From: Clostridium_AM sp900759715
GTDB taxonomy: Bacteria; Bacillota; Clostridia; Clostridiales; Clostridiaceae
Direction of reading: 5' to 3'
Assembly: GCA_900759715.1 (NCBI GenBank)
Contig: CAAEXF010000039.1
Location: 1-64,000 of the forward strand
Length of the DNA stretch: 64,000 bases
The translations under genes were made by a program, and so were the position numbers. The notes under the pieces are model-generated. The model was not told the origin of the DNA. It saw only the letters and a program-made list of their open reading frames with translations, and did no database searches. Positions 16,916 through 24,659 of the stretch are shown here, piece after piece; positions within the stretch are counted from its first letter, which is position 1; each line of letters starts with the position of its first letter.

Positions 16916-17440
16916 ATGAATTCAAGAATAAATTTAAAAAGAATTATTATAAATTCACTATTTTTAGGAATAGGTGCAGTTATTCACCAAATTGCTCCAC
17001 CTATATTATTAGGAATGAAGCCAGATTTTTCTCTTGTGATGCTATTTATCATATTAATTTTGAATGACGATTATAAAACTTGTTTAAGTGCTGGAATTGT
17101 AGCAGGTTTATTATCAGCTGCCACAACAACTTTTCCGGGAGGTCAGTTAGCCAATATAGTAGATAAACTAATAACTATGAATGTAATATTCTTTTTATTG
17201 ATACCTTTAAGAAATATATCAAATAATCAAGTGAAAATTATTTTAACTGCAGTAATAGGCACTATAGTAAGTGGATCATCATTTCTATTTACAGCTTTAA
17301 TAACAGTAGGTTTGCCTGCAAGTTTTAAGGTATTATTTATATCAGTAGTGCTGCCTTCAACTTTAATAAACACTATAGCTGCTTTTGTATTATTTAATGC
17401 TTTGAATGCTGCTACAAAAAGAACAGCTAGAGAAATATAA
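16916..17440 (+). CDS. trpP: Tryptophan transporter TrpP
   Basis: 174 aa, about five or six membrane spans. It is of the TrpP/YhaG family seen in Firmicutes: conserved segments include LGIGAVIHQIAPP, MKPDFSLVMLFI and AGIVAGLLSAATTTFPGGQ. The T-box upstream reads tRNA-Trp through a TGG specifier, which independently supports tryptophan as the substrate. The ATG at 16916 follows AAAGGAGAG. It is monocistronic and closed by a hairpin at 17471-17509. Confidence 0.92.
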   Translation: MNSRINLKRIIINSLFLGIGAVIHQIAPPILLGMKPDFSLVMLFIILILNDDYKTCLSAGIVAGLLSAATTTFPGGQLANIVDKLITMNVIFFLLIPLRNISNNQVKIILTAVIGTIVSGSSFLFTALITVGLPASFKVLFISVVLPSTLINTIAAFVLFNALNAATKRTAREI

Positions 17441-17470
17441 TTTATATATTAATACTATATTTAAAATAAT

Positions 17471-17509
17471 AACTACCTTAGATAGAATACAATTTTATCT
17501 AAGGTAGTT
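17471..17509. terminator. Hairpin between convergent trpP and the next gene
   Basis: 13-bp arms AACTACCTTAGAT / ATCTAAGGTAGTT. T-runs are weak on both sides, but its position suits a shared terminator. Confidence 0.65.
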
Positions 17510-17519
17510 AATCAATGTT

Positions 17520-17921
17520 TTAGTCAAATCTTAATTGATCGTAAGCCTCTTCTCTATTTTCTTGTTTTTCTTTTATATTTCTAAGAGTTTGATCATCCAT
17601 TTTTGAACCAAAATGGTCTACATATTCTTTTGTATCTTCTATATTTTCTTTAAGATTTTCAAGTGGATGATCGTCATAAGTATCTCCATATATTATTGTA
17701 TTTTTTAAATGTTGAATTTCAGCTTTTCTAGCTGCTTGAATATCTCTTGCATGAGCTTTTCCTTTAGGGTCACCTATTTCTGAATATTGCTCAAGATGTC
17801 TTTCTGTTCTAGTGTAATTTTCCACAGTAGTAATTAATTCATCTAAACGATGTTCAGTTTTTTCTGCAAGTCTTCTTTTTTCTATTAAGGAATTTTTTTC
17901 TCTGTCTTGTTCATTTCCCAT
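17520..17921 (-). CDS. Conserved hydrophilic clostridial protein, unknown
   Basis: 133 aa, highly charged and predicted helical (RRLAEKTEHRLDELITTVE; NLKENIEDTKEYVDHF), without cysteines or membrane spans. The start MGNEQDREK at 17921 is preceded by AGGAGG at 9 bases. The in-frame ATG at 17939 overlaps that site and is rejected. A helical-hairpin or coiled-coil protein seems likely. No function can be proposed. Confidence 0.7.
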   Translation of the reverse strand: MGNEQDREKNSLIEKRRLAEKTEHRLDELITTVENYTRTERHLEQYSEIGDPKGKAHARDIQAARKAEIQHLKNTIIYGDTYDDHPLENLKENIEDTKEYVDHFGSKMDDQTLRNIKEKQENREEAYDQLRFD

Positions 17922-18077
17922 TGTGAAAGCCCTCCTCATAAACTATCTATTACATACTTATTTTGAGTTTTACAAGAGGGTTTAATACTATAGAAAGTTT
18001 TCTAAAATTACAATATCTTATTAGAAAAAATATTAAAATTTAATATTATATTATTTAATATTACGAGTATATTGTTA

Positions 18078-18914
18078 TTATAGATATCTTAAGTTTTTCA
18101 TGCTTATGTCTAATACTTTAAAAGAATGAGTAAGTGCTCCAGTAGATATAAAATTTACTCCAGTTTTAGCTATAGAATCTATTGTGTCTAATGTAACATT
18201 TCCTGAAGCTTCAATTTGAGCTTTTCCATTTATAATTTTTACTGAAGTTTTTAATGTTTCTATATCCATATTATCAAGCATAATTATATCAGCACCACAC
18301 TCTAATGCTTCTTTCAGTTGAGCTAAAGTTTCAACCTCCACTTCTATTTTTCTAACAAAAGGAGCATTTTTTCTTACTAAATCAATAGCATTTTTAATTC
18401 CACCAGCAGCATCTATATGATTATCTTTTATTAAAACTCCATCATTTAATCCAAATCTGTGATTAGTTCCGCCGCCAATTTTCACTGCATATTTTTCAAA
18501 AATTCTCATGTTAGGGGTAGTTTTTCTTGTATCTAGAAGCTTAATACCAGTTCCTTCTAGTTTGTTTACAAAGTTCCTTGTAAGAGTAGCTATTCCACTC
18601 ATTCTTTGAAGAAAATTTAAAGCGACTCTTTCTCCACTAAGTAAGGTTTTTATATTTCCTGAGATTTCACCAAGCTTATCACCTTTTTTTATTTCATCTC
18701 CATCCTGTACATATAATAATGCTTCAGCATCTCCAAGAATGTAAAAAACTCTATTAAAGACTTCAATACCAGCTATTATACCATTTTCTTTAGCAATTAA
18801 ATCTACCACTGATTTTTGTCTGCTGTCTACTATAGATTCTGTTGTTATATCGCCATATTGTATATCTTCATTAAGAGCGCTTTTTATAATATCATCAGCA
18901 AGTAACCAATTCAT
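18078..18914 (-). CDS. nadC: Nicotinate-nucleotide pyrophosphorylase (carboxylating)
   Basis: 278 aa, full length for quinolinate phosphoribosyltransferase. It converts quinolinate and PRPP to nicotinate mononucleotide with loss of CO2. Typical motifs: NFLQRMSGIATLT, LDTRKTTPNMRIFEKYAVKIGGG and EVEVETLAQLKEA, followed by DIIMLDNM. The start overlaps the 3' end of nadB by 20 bp, with AGGAGAC upstream, so translation is coupled. It is the last gene of nadA-nadB-nadC. Confidence 0.96.
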   Translation of the reverse strand: MNWLLADDIIKSALNEDIQYGDITTESIVDSRQKSVVDLIAKENGIIAGIEVFNRVFYILGDAEALLYVQDGDEIKKGDKLGEISGNIKTLLSGERVALNFLQRMSGIATLTRNFVNKLEGTGIKLLDTRKTTPNMRIFEKYAVKIGGGTNHRFGLNDGVLIKDNHIDAAGGIKNAIDLVRKNAPFVRKIEVEVETLAQLKEALECGADIIMLDNMDIETLKTSVKIINGKAQIEASGNVTLDTIDSIAKTGVNFISTGALTHSFKVLDISMKNLRYL

Positions 18915-20196
18915 TTCTTATGTCTCCTCTCAATTTACATAATGTATTAATTAAAACATCTCTATTTAAATTTTTATAATAGTCTAAGGTGCGTTGAATT
19001 TTTTCTGGTTTTGTTATTTTAACTTTTATATTTTTTATTTCCTTATTTATCTTCTTAGCACCTCTTCTTGAAAATACTAGACCTTCCAATAGAGAATTAC
19101 TAGCTAGTCTATTTGTGCCATGAACACCTGTACAGCTAACTTCACCGAAGGCATATAGATTGCTCATGGAGGTTTGTCCGTATAAATCTACATCTATTCC
19201 TCCCATAAAATAATGTTGTGCAGGAGAAACTGGAATTGGTTCCTTGCATATGTCTACACCATTTTTTAAACACTCTTCATATATATTGGGAAATCTTTTT
19301 AATAAAAAATCTTTACTCATAAAACTAACATCAAGATAAACATTTTTAGAATTAGTTCTTATCTTTTCCTCACATATATGCTTTGTAACTATGTCTCTTG
19401 AAAGTAATTCATCTACAAATCTTTCGCCTCTGTTATTTATAAGTTTTCCTCCTTCACCCCGTACTGATTCTGAAATTAGAAATTTTCTACTATTTAAACT
19501 CTCATCAAAGAATGCTGTAGGATGAAATTGTATATAGTCTAGATTTTTAACTTTTATATTATTTCGTATAGCTATAGATATGCCATCACCTGTAATTATT
19601 CTTTGATTTGTAGAATTTTTAAAGATTCCTCCTATGCCACCTGTTGCTAATATACTAACCCTAGCATGAATATCTATTTGTTCATTATCTTTTATACAAA
19701 TTGCTCCAGTGCACGTATTACTATTTTTTAATATATCTACTAGCTCACAATTTTCATATATAGTAATATTATTTTTTGACTTTACTTTATTTAAAAGAAT
19801 TTCCTCAACTCTTTTTCCAGTTATGTCCTTATAATAAACAATTCTATTAATGCTGTGGGCACCTTCACGTGTAAAACATAAACCTTCCATATCTTTTTCA
19901 AAATCTACTCCAAGTTTGCAAAGAGTACTTATATTATCTATGGATTCTTCTACTAGAACTTTAACAGCATCAATATCATTCTCATATTTCCCAGCTTTTA
20001 AGGTATCTTCTGTAAAAAGATCTATGTCTGTATGTCCTCTTGCTACAGATATTCCGCCTTGAGCTAAAGCAGTATTACATTCATCTTTTCTTCCTTTAGA
20101 AATCATAATTATATTCAAGTTATCACTTAGGTTTAGAGCAGAATATAGTCCAGCGACACCAGTACCAATAATCAAAACATCAGCAATTATGTCCAT
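18895..20196 (-). CDS. nadB: L-aspartate oxidase (short clostridial form)
   Basis: 433 aa. The N-terminal FAD-binding Rossmann motif is DVLIIGTGVAGLYSALN, followed by ALAQGGISVA, then the HPTAF motif in YIQFHPTAFF and the GTNRLASNSLLEGLVF segment of fumarate-reductase-like flavoproteins. It oxidises aspartate to iminoaspartate for NadA. It is about 100 residues shorter than E. coli NadB because most of the C-terminal helical domain is missing. This may be normal for clostridia. It starts 5 bp after nadA, and GGAGG overlaps the nadA stop region. Confidence 0.94.
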   Translation of the reverse strand: MDIIADVLIIGTGVAGLYSALNLSDNLNIIMISKGRKDECNTALAQGGISVARGHTDIDLFTEDTLKAGKYENDIDAVKVLVEESIDNISTLCKLGVDFEKDMEGLCFTREGAHSINRIVYYKDITGKRVEEILLNKVKSKNNITIYENCELVDILKNSNTCTGAICIKDNEQIDIHARVSILATGGIGGIFKNSTNQRIITGDGISIAIRNNIKVKNLDYIQFHPTAFFDESLNSRKFLISESVRGEGGKLINNRGERFVDELLSRDIVTKHICEEKIRTNSKNVYLDVSFMSKDFLLKRFPNIYEECLKNGVDICKEPIPVSPAQHYFMGGIDVDLYGQTSMSNLYAFGEVSCTGVHGTNRLASNSLLEGLVFSRRGAKKINKEIKNIKVKITKPEKIQRTLDYYKNLNRDVLINTLCKLRGDIRNELVTC

Positions 20197-20201
20197 ATAT
20201 T

Positions 20202-21113
20202 TTAACCTCCAAGCTTATGCATGTTTGATAAAGCATTGTAGGCTTTTTGTCTTATATCTTCATCTAATTCTATATTATATTCCATGTTTAAAAGACAATT
20301 ATACACATCTTTTAAGTAGCTTTTTTTCATATTAATACAGCTCATTCCGCCGCCAGGAATATAAAATTCCTTATTAGGGTCATTTAGCTTCATTTGATGA
20401 AGAACTCCTTCCTCAGTAACTATAAGAAATTTTTTATTAGAGCTTTTATTAACATAATTTATAATTTCTCCAGTACTCCCAATGAAATTAGCAGCATCTC
20501 TAACAGGCTTTTCACATTCAGGATGAGCTGCAATTAGTATGTCTGGATGTAAGTTTTTAGCTTTAATCAATTCTTCAGGTTTAACTTTTTTGTGAGTTAT
20601 ACAGAACCCATTCCATAAAATAAACCTTTTTTCAGAAACCTGTTCTTGAATATATCCCCCTAGATTTTTATCAGGAAGGAATATTATTTCATCTTCTTCT
20701 AAATTTCTTATTATCTTTAGAGCATTGGAAGAAGTACAGCATACATCAGATATAGCTTTCACTTCTGCAGAAGAATTTATATAGCATACAACTTTTGCAT
20801 TTGGGTGCTTTTTCTTTAATTCTTCAACACCCTCAGTATCGGCCATATCTGCCATAGGACACCCAGCATCTATTACTGGAAGTAATACAGTTTTTTCAGG
20901 AGAAAGTATTTTGGCACTTTCAGCCATAAATTTTACACCACAGAAGACTATTACTTTTTCCTTGCAATCTTTGGCTATTTTACTTAGATAGTAAGAGTCG
21001 CCAACTGCGTCTGCGATATCCTGAATATCGGATCTTTGATAATAATGGGCTAAAATTATAGCATTTCTTTCTTTTTTTAATTTTAATATTTCATCTTTAA
21101 AATTAATCTCCAT
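20202..21113 (-). CDS. nadA: Quinolinate synthase A
   Basis: 303 aa. It condenses iminoaspartate and dihydroxyacetone phosphate to quinolinate using a [4Fe-4S] cluster. The three conserved cysteine contexts are visible: VFCGVKFMAESAK, SDVCCTSSNA and HPECEKPVRD, plus the YINSSAEVKA motif. The frame is open further upstream to 21179, but GGGGGAAC sits 7 bases before the ATG at 21113, which matches the expected N-terminus. It is first in the nadABC operon and has a palindromic operator in its leader. Confidence 0.96.
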   Translation of the reverse strand: MEINFKDEILKLKKERNAIILAHYYQRSDIQDIADAVGDSYYLSKIAKDCKEKVIVFCGVKFMAESAKILSPEKTVLLPVIDAGCPMADMADTEGVEELKKKHPNAKVVCYINSSAEVKAISDVCCTSSNALKIIRNLEEDEIIFLPDKNLGGYIQEQVSEKRFILWNGFCITHKKVKPEELIKAKNLHPDILIAAHPECEKPVRDAANFIGSTGEIINYVNKSSNKKFLIVTEEGVLHQMKLNDPNKEFYIPGGGMSCINMKKSYLKDVYNCLLNMEYNIELDEDIRQKAYNALSNMHKLGG

Positions 21114-21135
21114 ACAAGTTCCCCCAGAATACACA

Positions 21136-21171
21136 TTTATTTTACAGATGTATATACACCTGTAAAATAAA
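21136..21171 (-). promoter_or_regulatory. 36-bp palindromic operator in the nadA leader (candidate NiaR/YrxA site)
   Basis: Two 18-base half sites, TTTATTTTACAGATGTAT and ATACACCTGTAAAATAAA, form an inverted repeat with a single mismatch. It lies about 22 bp upstream of the nadA ATG and about 18 bp downstream of a TATAAT (-10, 21189-21194 on the minus strand). Repressor binding would therefore block early elongation. In Firmicutes the nad operon is controlled by the niacin-responsive repressor NiaR (YrxA). Assigning this site to NiaR is inference. Confidence 0.7.
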
Positions 21172-21408
21172 TATACCACTAAAAGTATATTATATCAACT
21201 TGGTTGGTTAATATTTTAAGTTAGTAAATTAAAGTATTTGAAGAAATAAATATAAAATTCTTGTCAAATAATTTATAAATATGTCTTATGAAATTTTACA
21301 AAACTACATCACATAATATAGTAGTTTACATTATTATATAGTATAATAGTACTTAACATTATAAAGTAGTTTATAAAATAAAATGAACTTATTAAGGAGG
21401 TTTACTAA

Positions 21409-21753
21409 TTGGAATTTGATAAAGAAATACTGAAAGGTTATATTGACACAATTATATTATGTGTTTTACAAGATAGTGATATGTACGGATATGAAATTGC
21501 TAAAAGAATAAAGGAAAAATCAAAAGAAAAATTTGAAATAAAGGAAGCTACTTTATATGTATCCTTAAAAAGGCTAGAAAAGAAGAATTATTTAGAAGGA
21601 TACTGGAATGATGATGAAGGAACCGGAGGTGGAAGAAGAAGGTACTACAGAATTACTGAAGAAGGCAGGAAGTATTTTTCAGGAAAGGTAGAAGAATGGT
21701 CACTTTTAAAATCATTATTAAATAATTTTATGGAGGTTATATTAGATGAATAA
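21409..21753 (+). CDS. PadR-family transcriptional regulator
   Basis: 114 aa winged-helix protein. It has the PadR signature LCVLQDSDMYGYEIAKRIKEKS, then EATLYVSLKRLEKKNYLEGYW and the wing GGGRRRYYRITEEGRKYF. The start is TTG with AAGGAGG 8 bases upstream. It overlaps the next gene by 8 bp. PadR regulators of this small type usually repress their own operon together with a membrane protein or ABC exporter. A repeated AGTAGTTTA motif in the upstream region (near 21317 and 21363) could be part of its operator; this is inferred. Confidence 0.92.
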   Translation: MEFDKEILKGYIDTIILCVLQDSDMYGYEIAKRIKEKSKEKFEIKEATLYVSLKRLEKKNYLEGYWNDDEGTGGGRRRYYRITEEGRKYFSGKVEEWSLLKSLLNNFMEVILDE

Positions 21754-22366
21754 AATTGAGCGATATATCTATAAAATTTATGAGAATTTCGATAATGCAG
21801 ATGAAGATACAAAAATATTGAAAGAGGAAATGAGAAATCATCTGTATGAAGAAGTAGAAGAATTAAAAAAGCAAGGACTAAGTGAAGAAGAGAGTATAGA
21901 TAAGGCATTGGAGCGTTTTGGAAAAGAGAATTCTGTTGTGAAGGAAATGAACAATATATTGAGAAATCGTAGTATATTTACAAAAATGCTTATTAAGACA
22001 GGTGTTATTGTCTTTATTATAGGATGCTTATTTCAAGTCATTAGTATATTTAATAACGGTGAAAACATCCAGTATTTTAGTGGAGACTTAATTAAAAATG
22101 GATTTAGAAGTATTTCATATCTATTATTTATGATTTCACTAGCCATTTGGGATATAGCTTTCTATTATTATTACTATCTTAAAAATAACGATTTAGTTGT
22201 AATGGCGTTTTTACTTTGCGATTTTGTCATATGTGTACCTGTTTTGTTTATATGGATTTATTTTCCGAACCACAAGATGGCAAGTATGACTTTTATATTA
22301 GGGATTACTTTTGTAATAACTCTAATTCTAAGGATATATTATGTTAAAAGCAAAAAATGGAATTAG
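21746..22366 (+). CDS. Membrane protein with permease-prefix domain
   Basis: 206 aa. The soluble helical N-terminus (residues 1-72) contains EEMRNHLYEEVEELKKQGLSEEESIDKALERFG, characteristic of the permease-prefix/DUF1700-like segment that follows PadR regulators. Four membrane spans make up the rest (about 82-102, 120-142, 148-172 and 180-200). It overlaps the PadR gene by 8 bp, so the two are translationally coupled. It probably acts with, or is sensed by, the PadR regulator at the membrane. Confidence 0.8.
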   Translation: MNKIERYIYKIYENFDNADEDTKILKEEMRNHLYEEVEELKKQGLSEEESIDKALERFGKENSVVKEMNNILRNRSIFTKMLIKTGVIVFIIGCLFQVISIFNNGENIQYFSGDLIKNGFRSISYLLFMISLAIWDIAFYYYYYLKNNDLVVMAFLLCDFVICVPVLFIWIYFPNHKMASMTFILGITFVITLILRIYYVKSKKWN

Positions 22367-22536
22367 AGTAAAGTGCAAAAAATAGATATAGCTTGTCAAA
22401 GCTTAGGTATAGGTAATATGTACAAGTATAATAGCTATTACTATAGGATATTATAAATAATAAGTTAATAAAAAAAGTGCAAAAACTAAGTAAAAACTTT
22501 TCTTATAAATTAGTAAATAATGGAGGGGGTTTATAT

Positions 22537-22683
22537 ATGAAGATAGGTGATAAAAGAAACTATAAACAAAAAGGGTTTAGAGAAGGAACTAGGTTTTCAA
22601 AAAACCAGATAAAGCAAACTATTGAAAAGAGAGCTTATAATGAAAGTGGATGGAACAATAAAGATGGAGAACAATATGAATAA
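22537..22683 (+). CDS. 48-aa basic small protein
   Basis: 48 codons starting MKIGDKRNYKQKGF. GGAGGGGG lies 8 bases upstream of the ATG, an unusually strong ribosome binding site. Composition is rich in K, N, R and G with no hydrophobic core, so it is probably disordered. It resembles the other tiny hydrophilic proteins near 15.5 kb in composition, but not in alignable sequence. Function unknown. Confidence 0.5.
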   Translation: MKIGDKRNYKQKGFREGTRFSKNQIKQTIEKRAYNESGWNNKDGEQYE

Positions 22684-22715
22684 ATAATATTAAAGCAAAT
22701 TTTAAATTATTACAT

Positions 22716-22744
22716 TTGATTATTAGCAAATATAGTGATAAAAT
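22716..22744 (+). promoter_or_regulatory. Promoter of the ABC/hydG leader
   Basis: TTGATT and TAAAAT separated by exactly 17 bp. Transcription would begin near 22751, giving a leader of about 350 nt before the permease gene. Confidence 0.55.
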
Positions 22745-22750
22745 TATAAC

Positions 22751-23072
22751 TAACCAAGTTATTTATGAATTCAGATAATTTTGGAAAGCTTCTGGAATAT
22801 TTGATGCATAAATAACACTATCTATATTTTTAACCTAACAGAGAGGAATGTTCTGATCTGAAGGGATTGTAGATTTATAAGTAGGTAGTCGGTATATATT
22901 TTATATATCTATAATTTGCGAATAATCTAACTTTCCCTAAAAATACAATGAATTTCCTATTTAAGAAAGAATTCTATTCTTAAAAGAAGAAATTCTAACT
23001 AGTCAATGGTTTAAATTTTTCAATTTAAGCTGATTTGATAGATAAAGTATTTTAGGGAAAGTTTTTGTTTTT
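22751..23072 (+). ncRNA. Structured leader ending in a terminator, upstream of the ABC/hydG operon
   Basis: No reading frame of note in about 350 nt. A 14-bp perfect pair joins AACTTTCCCTAAAA (22929-22942) to TTTTAGGGAAAGTT (23050-23063), and the right arm runs into TTTTTGTTTTTTG, an intrinsic terminator. The arms are 107 nt apart. Between them are nested hairpins: GAATTTC/GAAATTC, with TTAAGAA/TTCTTAA inside. This is the layout of an attenuator or riboswitch expression platform. The sequence does not match the TPP, SAM, cobalamin, T-box or glycine classes as I know them. Function inferred. Confidence 0.5.
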
Positions 23073-23099
23073 TGTAATAATTTTCGAGGAGAGAATTAC

Positions 23100-23891
23100 A
23101 TGAAGATAGTAAGGGGACTATTTATACCATTTATCATTATTACCATATGGTGTGTAGGATCTGCATTACATATATTTAATGATTATATTATACCAAGCCC
23201 GCTATCAGTAGGGAGTGCTGCATATACGTTAATTAAAAGTGGAGTATTATTTAAGCATTTAACAGTAAGTTTTTATAGGGTATTTATAGGTTTTATTATA
23301 ACTTTTGCAGTAGCTTTTCCTTTTGCAATTTTGGTAGGTATGAATGAAAAAGCAAGGCCATATTTAGAACCAATTTTAGAGTTTAACAGACATATTCCAC
23401 CGATTGCACTGATTCCAATACTAATATTATGGTTTGGAATAGGAGAGCTTTCAAAGATATCAGTTATATTTCTTGCAACCTTTTTCCCTATATTCTCAAG
23501 TACGTTAAATGGAATAACAAACTACGATAAAAAGCTTTTAGAAGTTGGAGAGGTTTTTCAATTTAGTAGTAAAGATAAATTTTTCAAGATAATATTGCCT
23601 CAAGCGGTTCCATCAATATTAACAGGTGTACAGCTAGGATTAGGATATAGTTGGAGAGCTTTGATGGGAGCAGAATTAATTGCAGCATCATCTGGTATAG
23701 GCTATATGATAATGGATGCAGAACAGTTATCAAGGCCAGACATTATTATAGTGGGTATTTTTTCTATAGGCATTTTAGGATATGTTATTGATTATATATT
23801 TCTTAAGTTAACAAATAAGTTTATGTGCTTCCATGGAGAAGAGGTGAAGTATGGCAGGACTTATAATAAAGAATCTATGCAAGAATTTTAA
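23100..23891 (+). CDS. ABC transporter permease, SsuC/TauC type
   Basis: 263 aa with about six membrane spans. The binding-protein-dependent permease signature is LLEVGEVFQFSSKDKFFKIILPQAVPSI, i.e. the EAA loop that docks the ATPase, followed by GVQLGLGYSWRALMGAE. This is the subfamily used for sulfonates, taurine, nitrate and thiamine-pyrimidine precursors. The ATG at 23100 follows GAGGAGAG. The 3' end overlaps the ATPase gene by 41 bp. The partner binding protein is encoded at 26184, beyond hydG. The substrate cannot be set from sequence. Confidence 0.9.
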   Translation: MKIVRGLFIPFIIITIWCVGSALHIFNDYIIPSPLSVGSAAYTLIKSGVLFKHLTVSFYRVFIGFIITFAVAFPFAILVGMNEKARPYLEPILEFNRHIPPIALIPILILWFGIGELSKISVIFLATFFPIFSSTLNGITNYDKKLLEVGEVFQFSSKDKFFKIILPQAVPSILTGVQLGLGYSWRALMGAELIAASSGIGYMIMDAEQLSRPDIIIVGIFSIGILGYVIDYIFLKLTNKFMCFHGEEVKYGRTYNKESMQEF

Positions 23892-24588
23892 TATAAATAA
23901 TAAAGAAATTCTAGCTCTTAATAATATAAATCTATACATAGAAGATGGAAGTTTTGTCACCATTGTTGGAAAAAGTGGATGTGGAAAAACTACTTTACTT
24001 AGAATAATATGTGCATTGGAAAAGCAAACCTATGGTGAAATAGAGTTTACTTCTGATAATAAAGAAGAAGATATATCAAAAAGAGTGGGAATAGTATTCC
24101 AAGAACCAAGACTTATGCCCTGGCTTACTGTAGAACAAAACATGGCATTTCCGCTTATGAAAAATAAAAATAAGGAAGAAACTTATTACATCGTTCACAA
24201 GTACCTTGAAATGCTTGGTTTAGAAAGCTTCAAAGATGCATATCCATCACAAATTTCAGGAGGTATGGCTCAAAGAGTATCCTTAGGAAGAACACTTTGC
24301 TATGATCCAGAGATAATATTAATGGACGAGCCTTTAGGAGCGCTGGATGCTTTTAATAGAAGAAAGCTTCAAAATGAATTTATAAATATTTTTATAGAAA
24401 ATAAAAAGACAGTTATATTTGTAACTCATGATGTTGAAGAAGCTATTTATTTAGGACAAAAGGTAGTAGTAATGGATGATGGAAAAGTATCAAGTGAGAT
24501 ATCAGTACCCCTAGAATATTATAGAAATACAACTGATTTACGATTTTTAAAACTAAGAGAAGATATACTTCACTTGTTTTTAAAATAA
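23851..24588 (+). CDS. ABC transporter ATPase, SsuB/TauB type
   Basis: 245 aa. Walker A is GKSGCGKTT, the Q-loop lies in VFQEPRLMPWLT, the signature is SGGMAQRVSLGR, Walker B is ILMDEP and the switch His is in VTHDVEEA. The QEPRLMPW segment is typical of the sulfonate/nitrate subfamily. The ATG at 23851 follows GAGGTGAAGT and lies inside the permease frame, so the two are translationally coupled. It energises import with the permease and the lipoprotein binding protein. Confidence 0.92.
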   Translation: MAGLIIKNLCKNFNINNKEILALNNINLYIEDGSFVTIVGKSGCGKTTLLRIICALEKQTYGEIEFTSDNKEEDISKRVGIVFQEPRLMPWLTVEQNMAFPLMKNKNKEETYYIVHKYLEMLGLESFKDAYPSQISGGMAQRVSLGRTLCYDPEIILMDEPLGALDAFNRRKLQNEFINIFIENKKTVIFVTHDVEEAIYLGQKVVVMDDGKVSSEISVPLEYYRNTTDLRFLKLREDILHLFLK

Positions 24589-24659
24589 AATTACAATTTT
24601 TTATTGAAATATATCACTTTAAAAGAATAATATTTTGAAAAGTTATAGGAGGAATAAAA

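Noticed and set aside
22800..22920. TPP riboswitch upstream of the SsuABC-like/hydG operon
   Set aside because: A short CTGATCTG resembles part of the THI box, but the required CTGAGA...ACCTGATCTGGATAAT order and the GCGTAGGGA end are absent.
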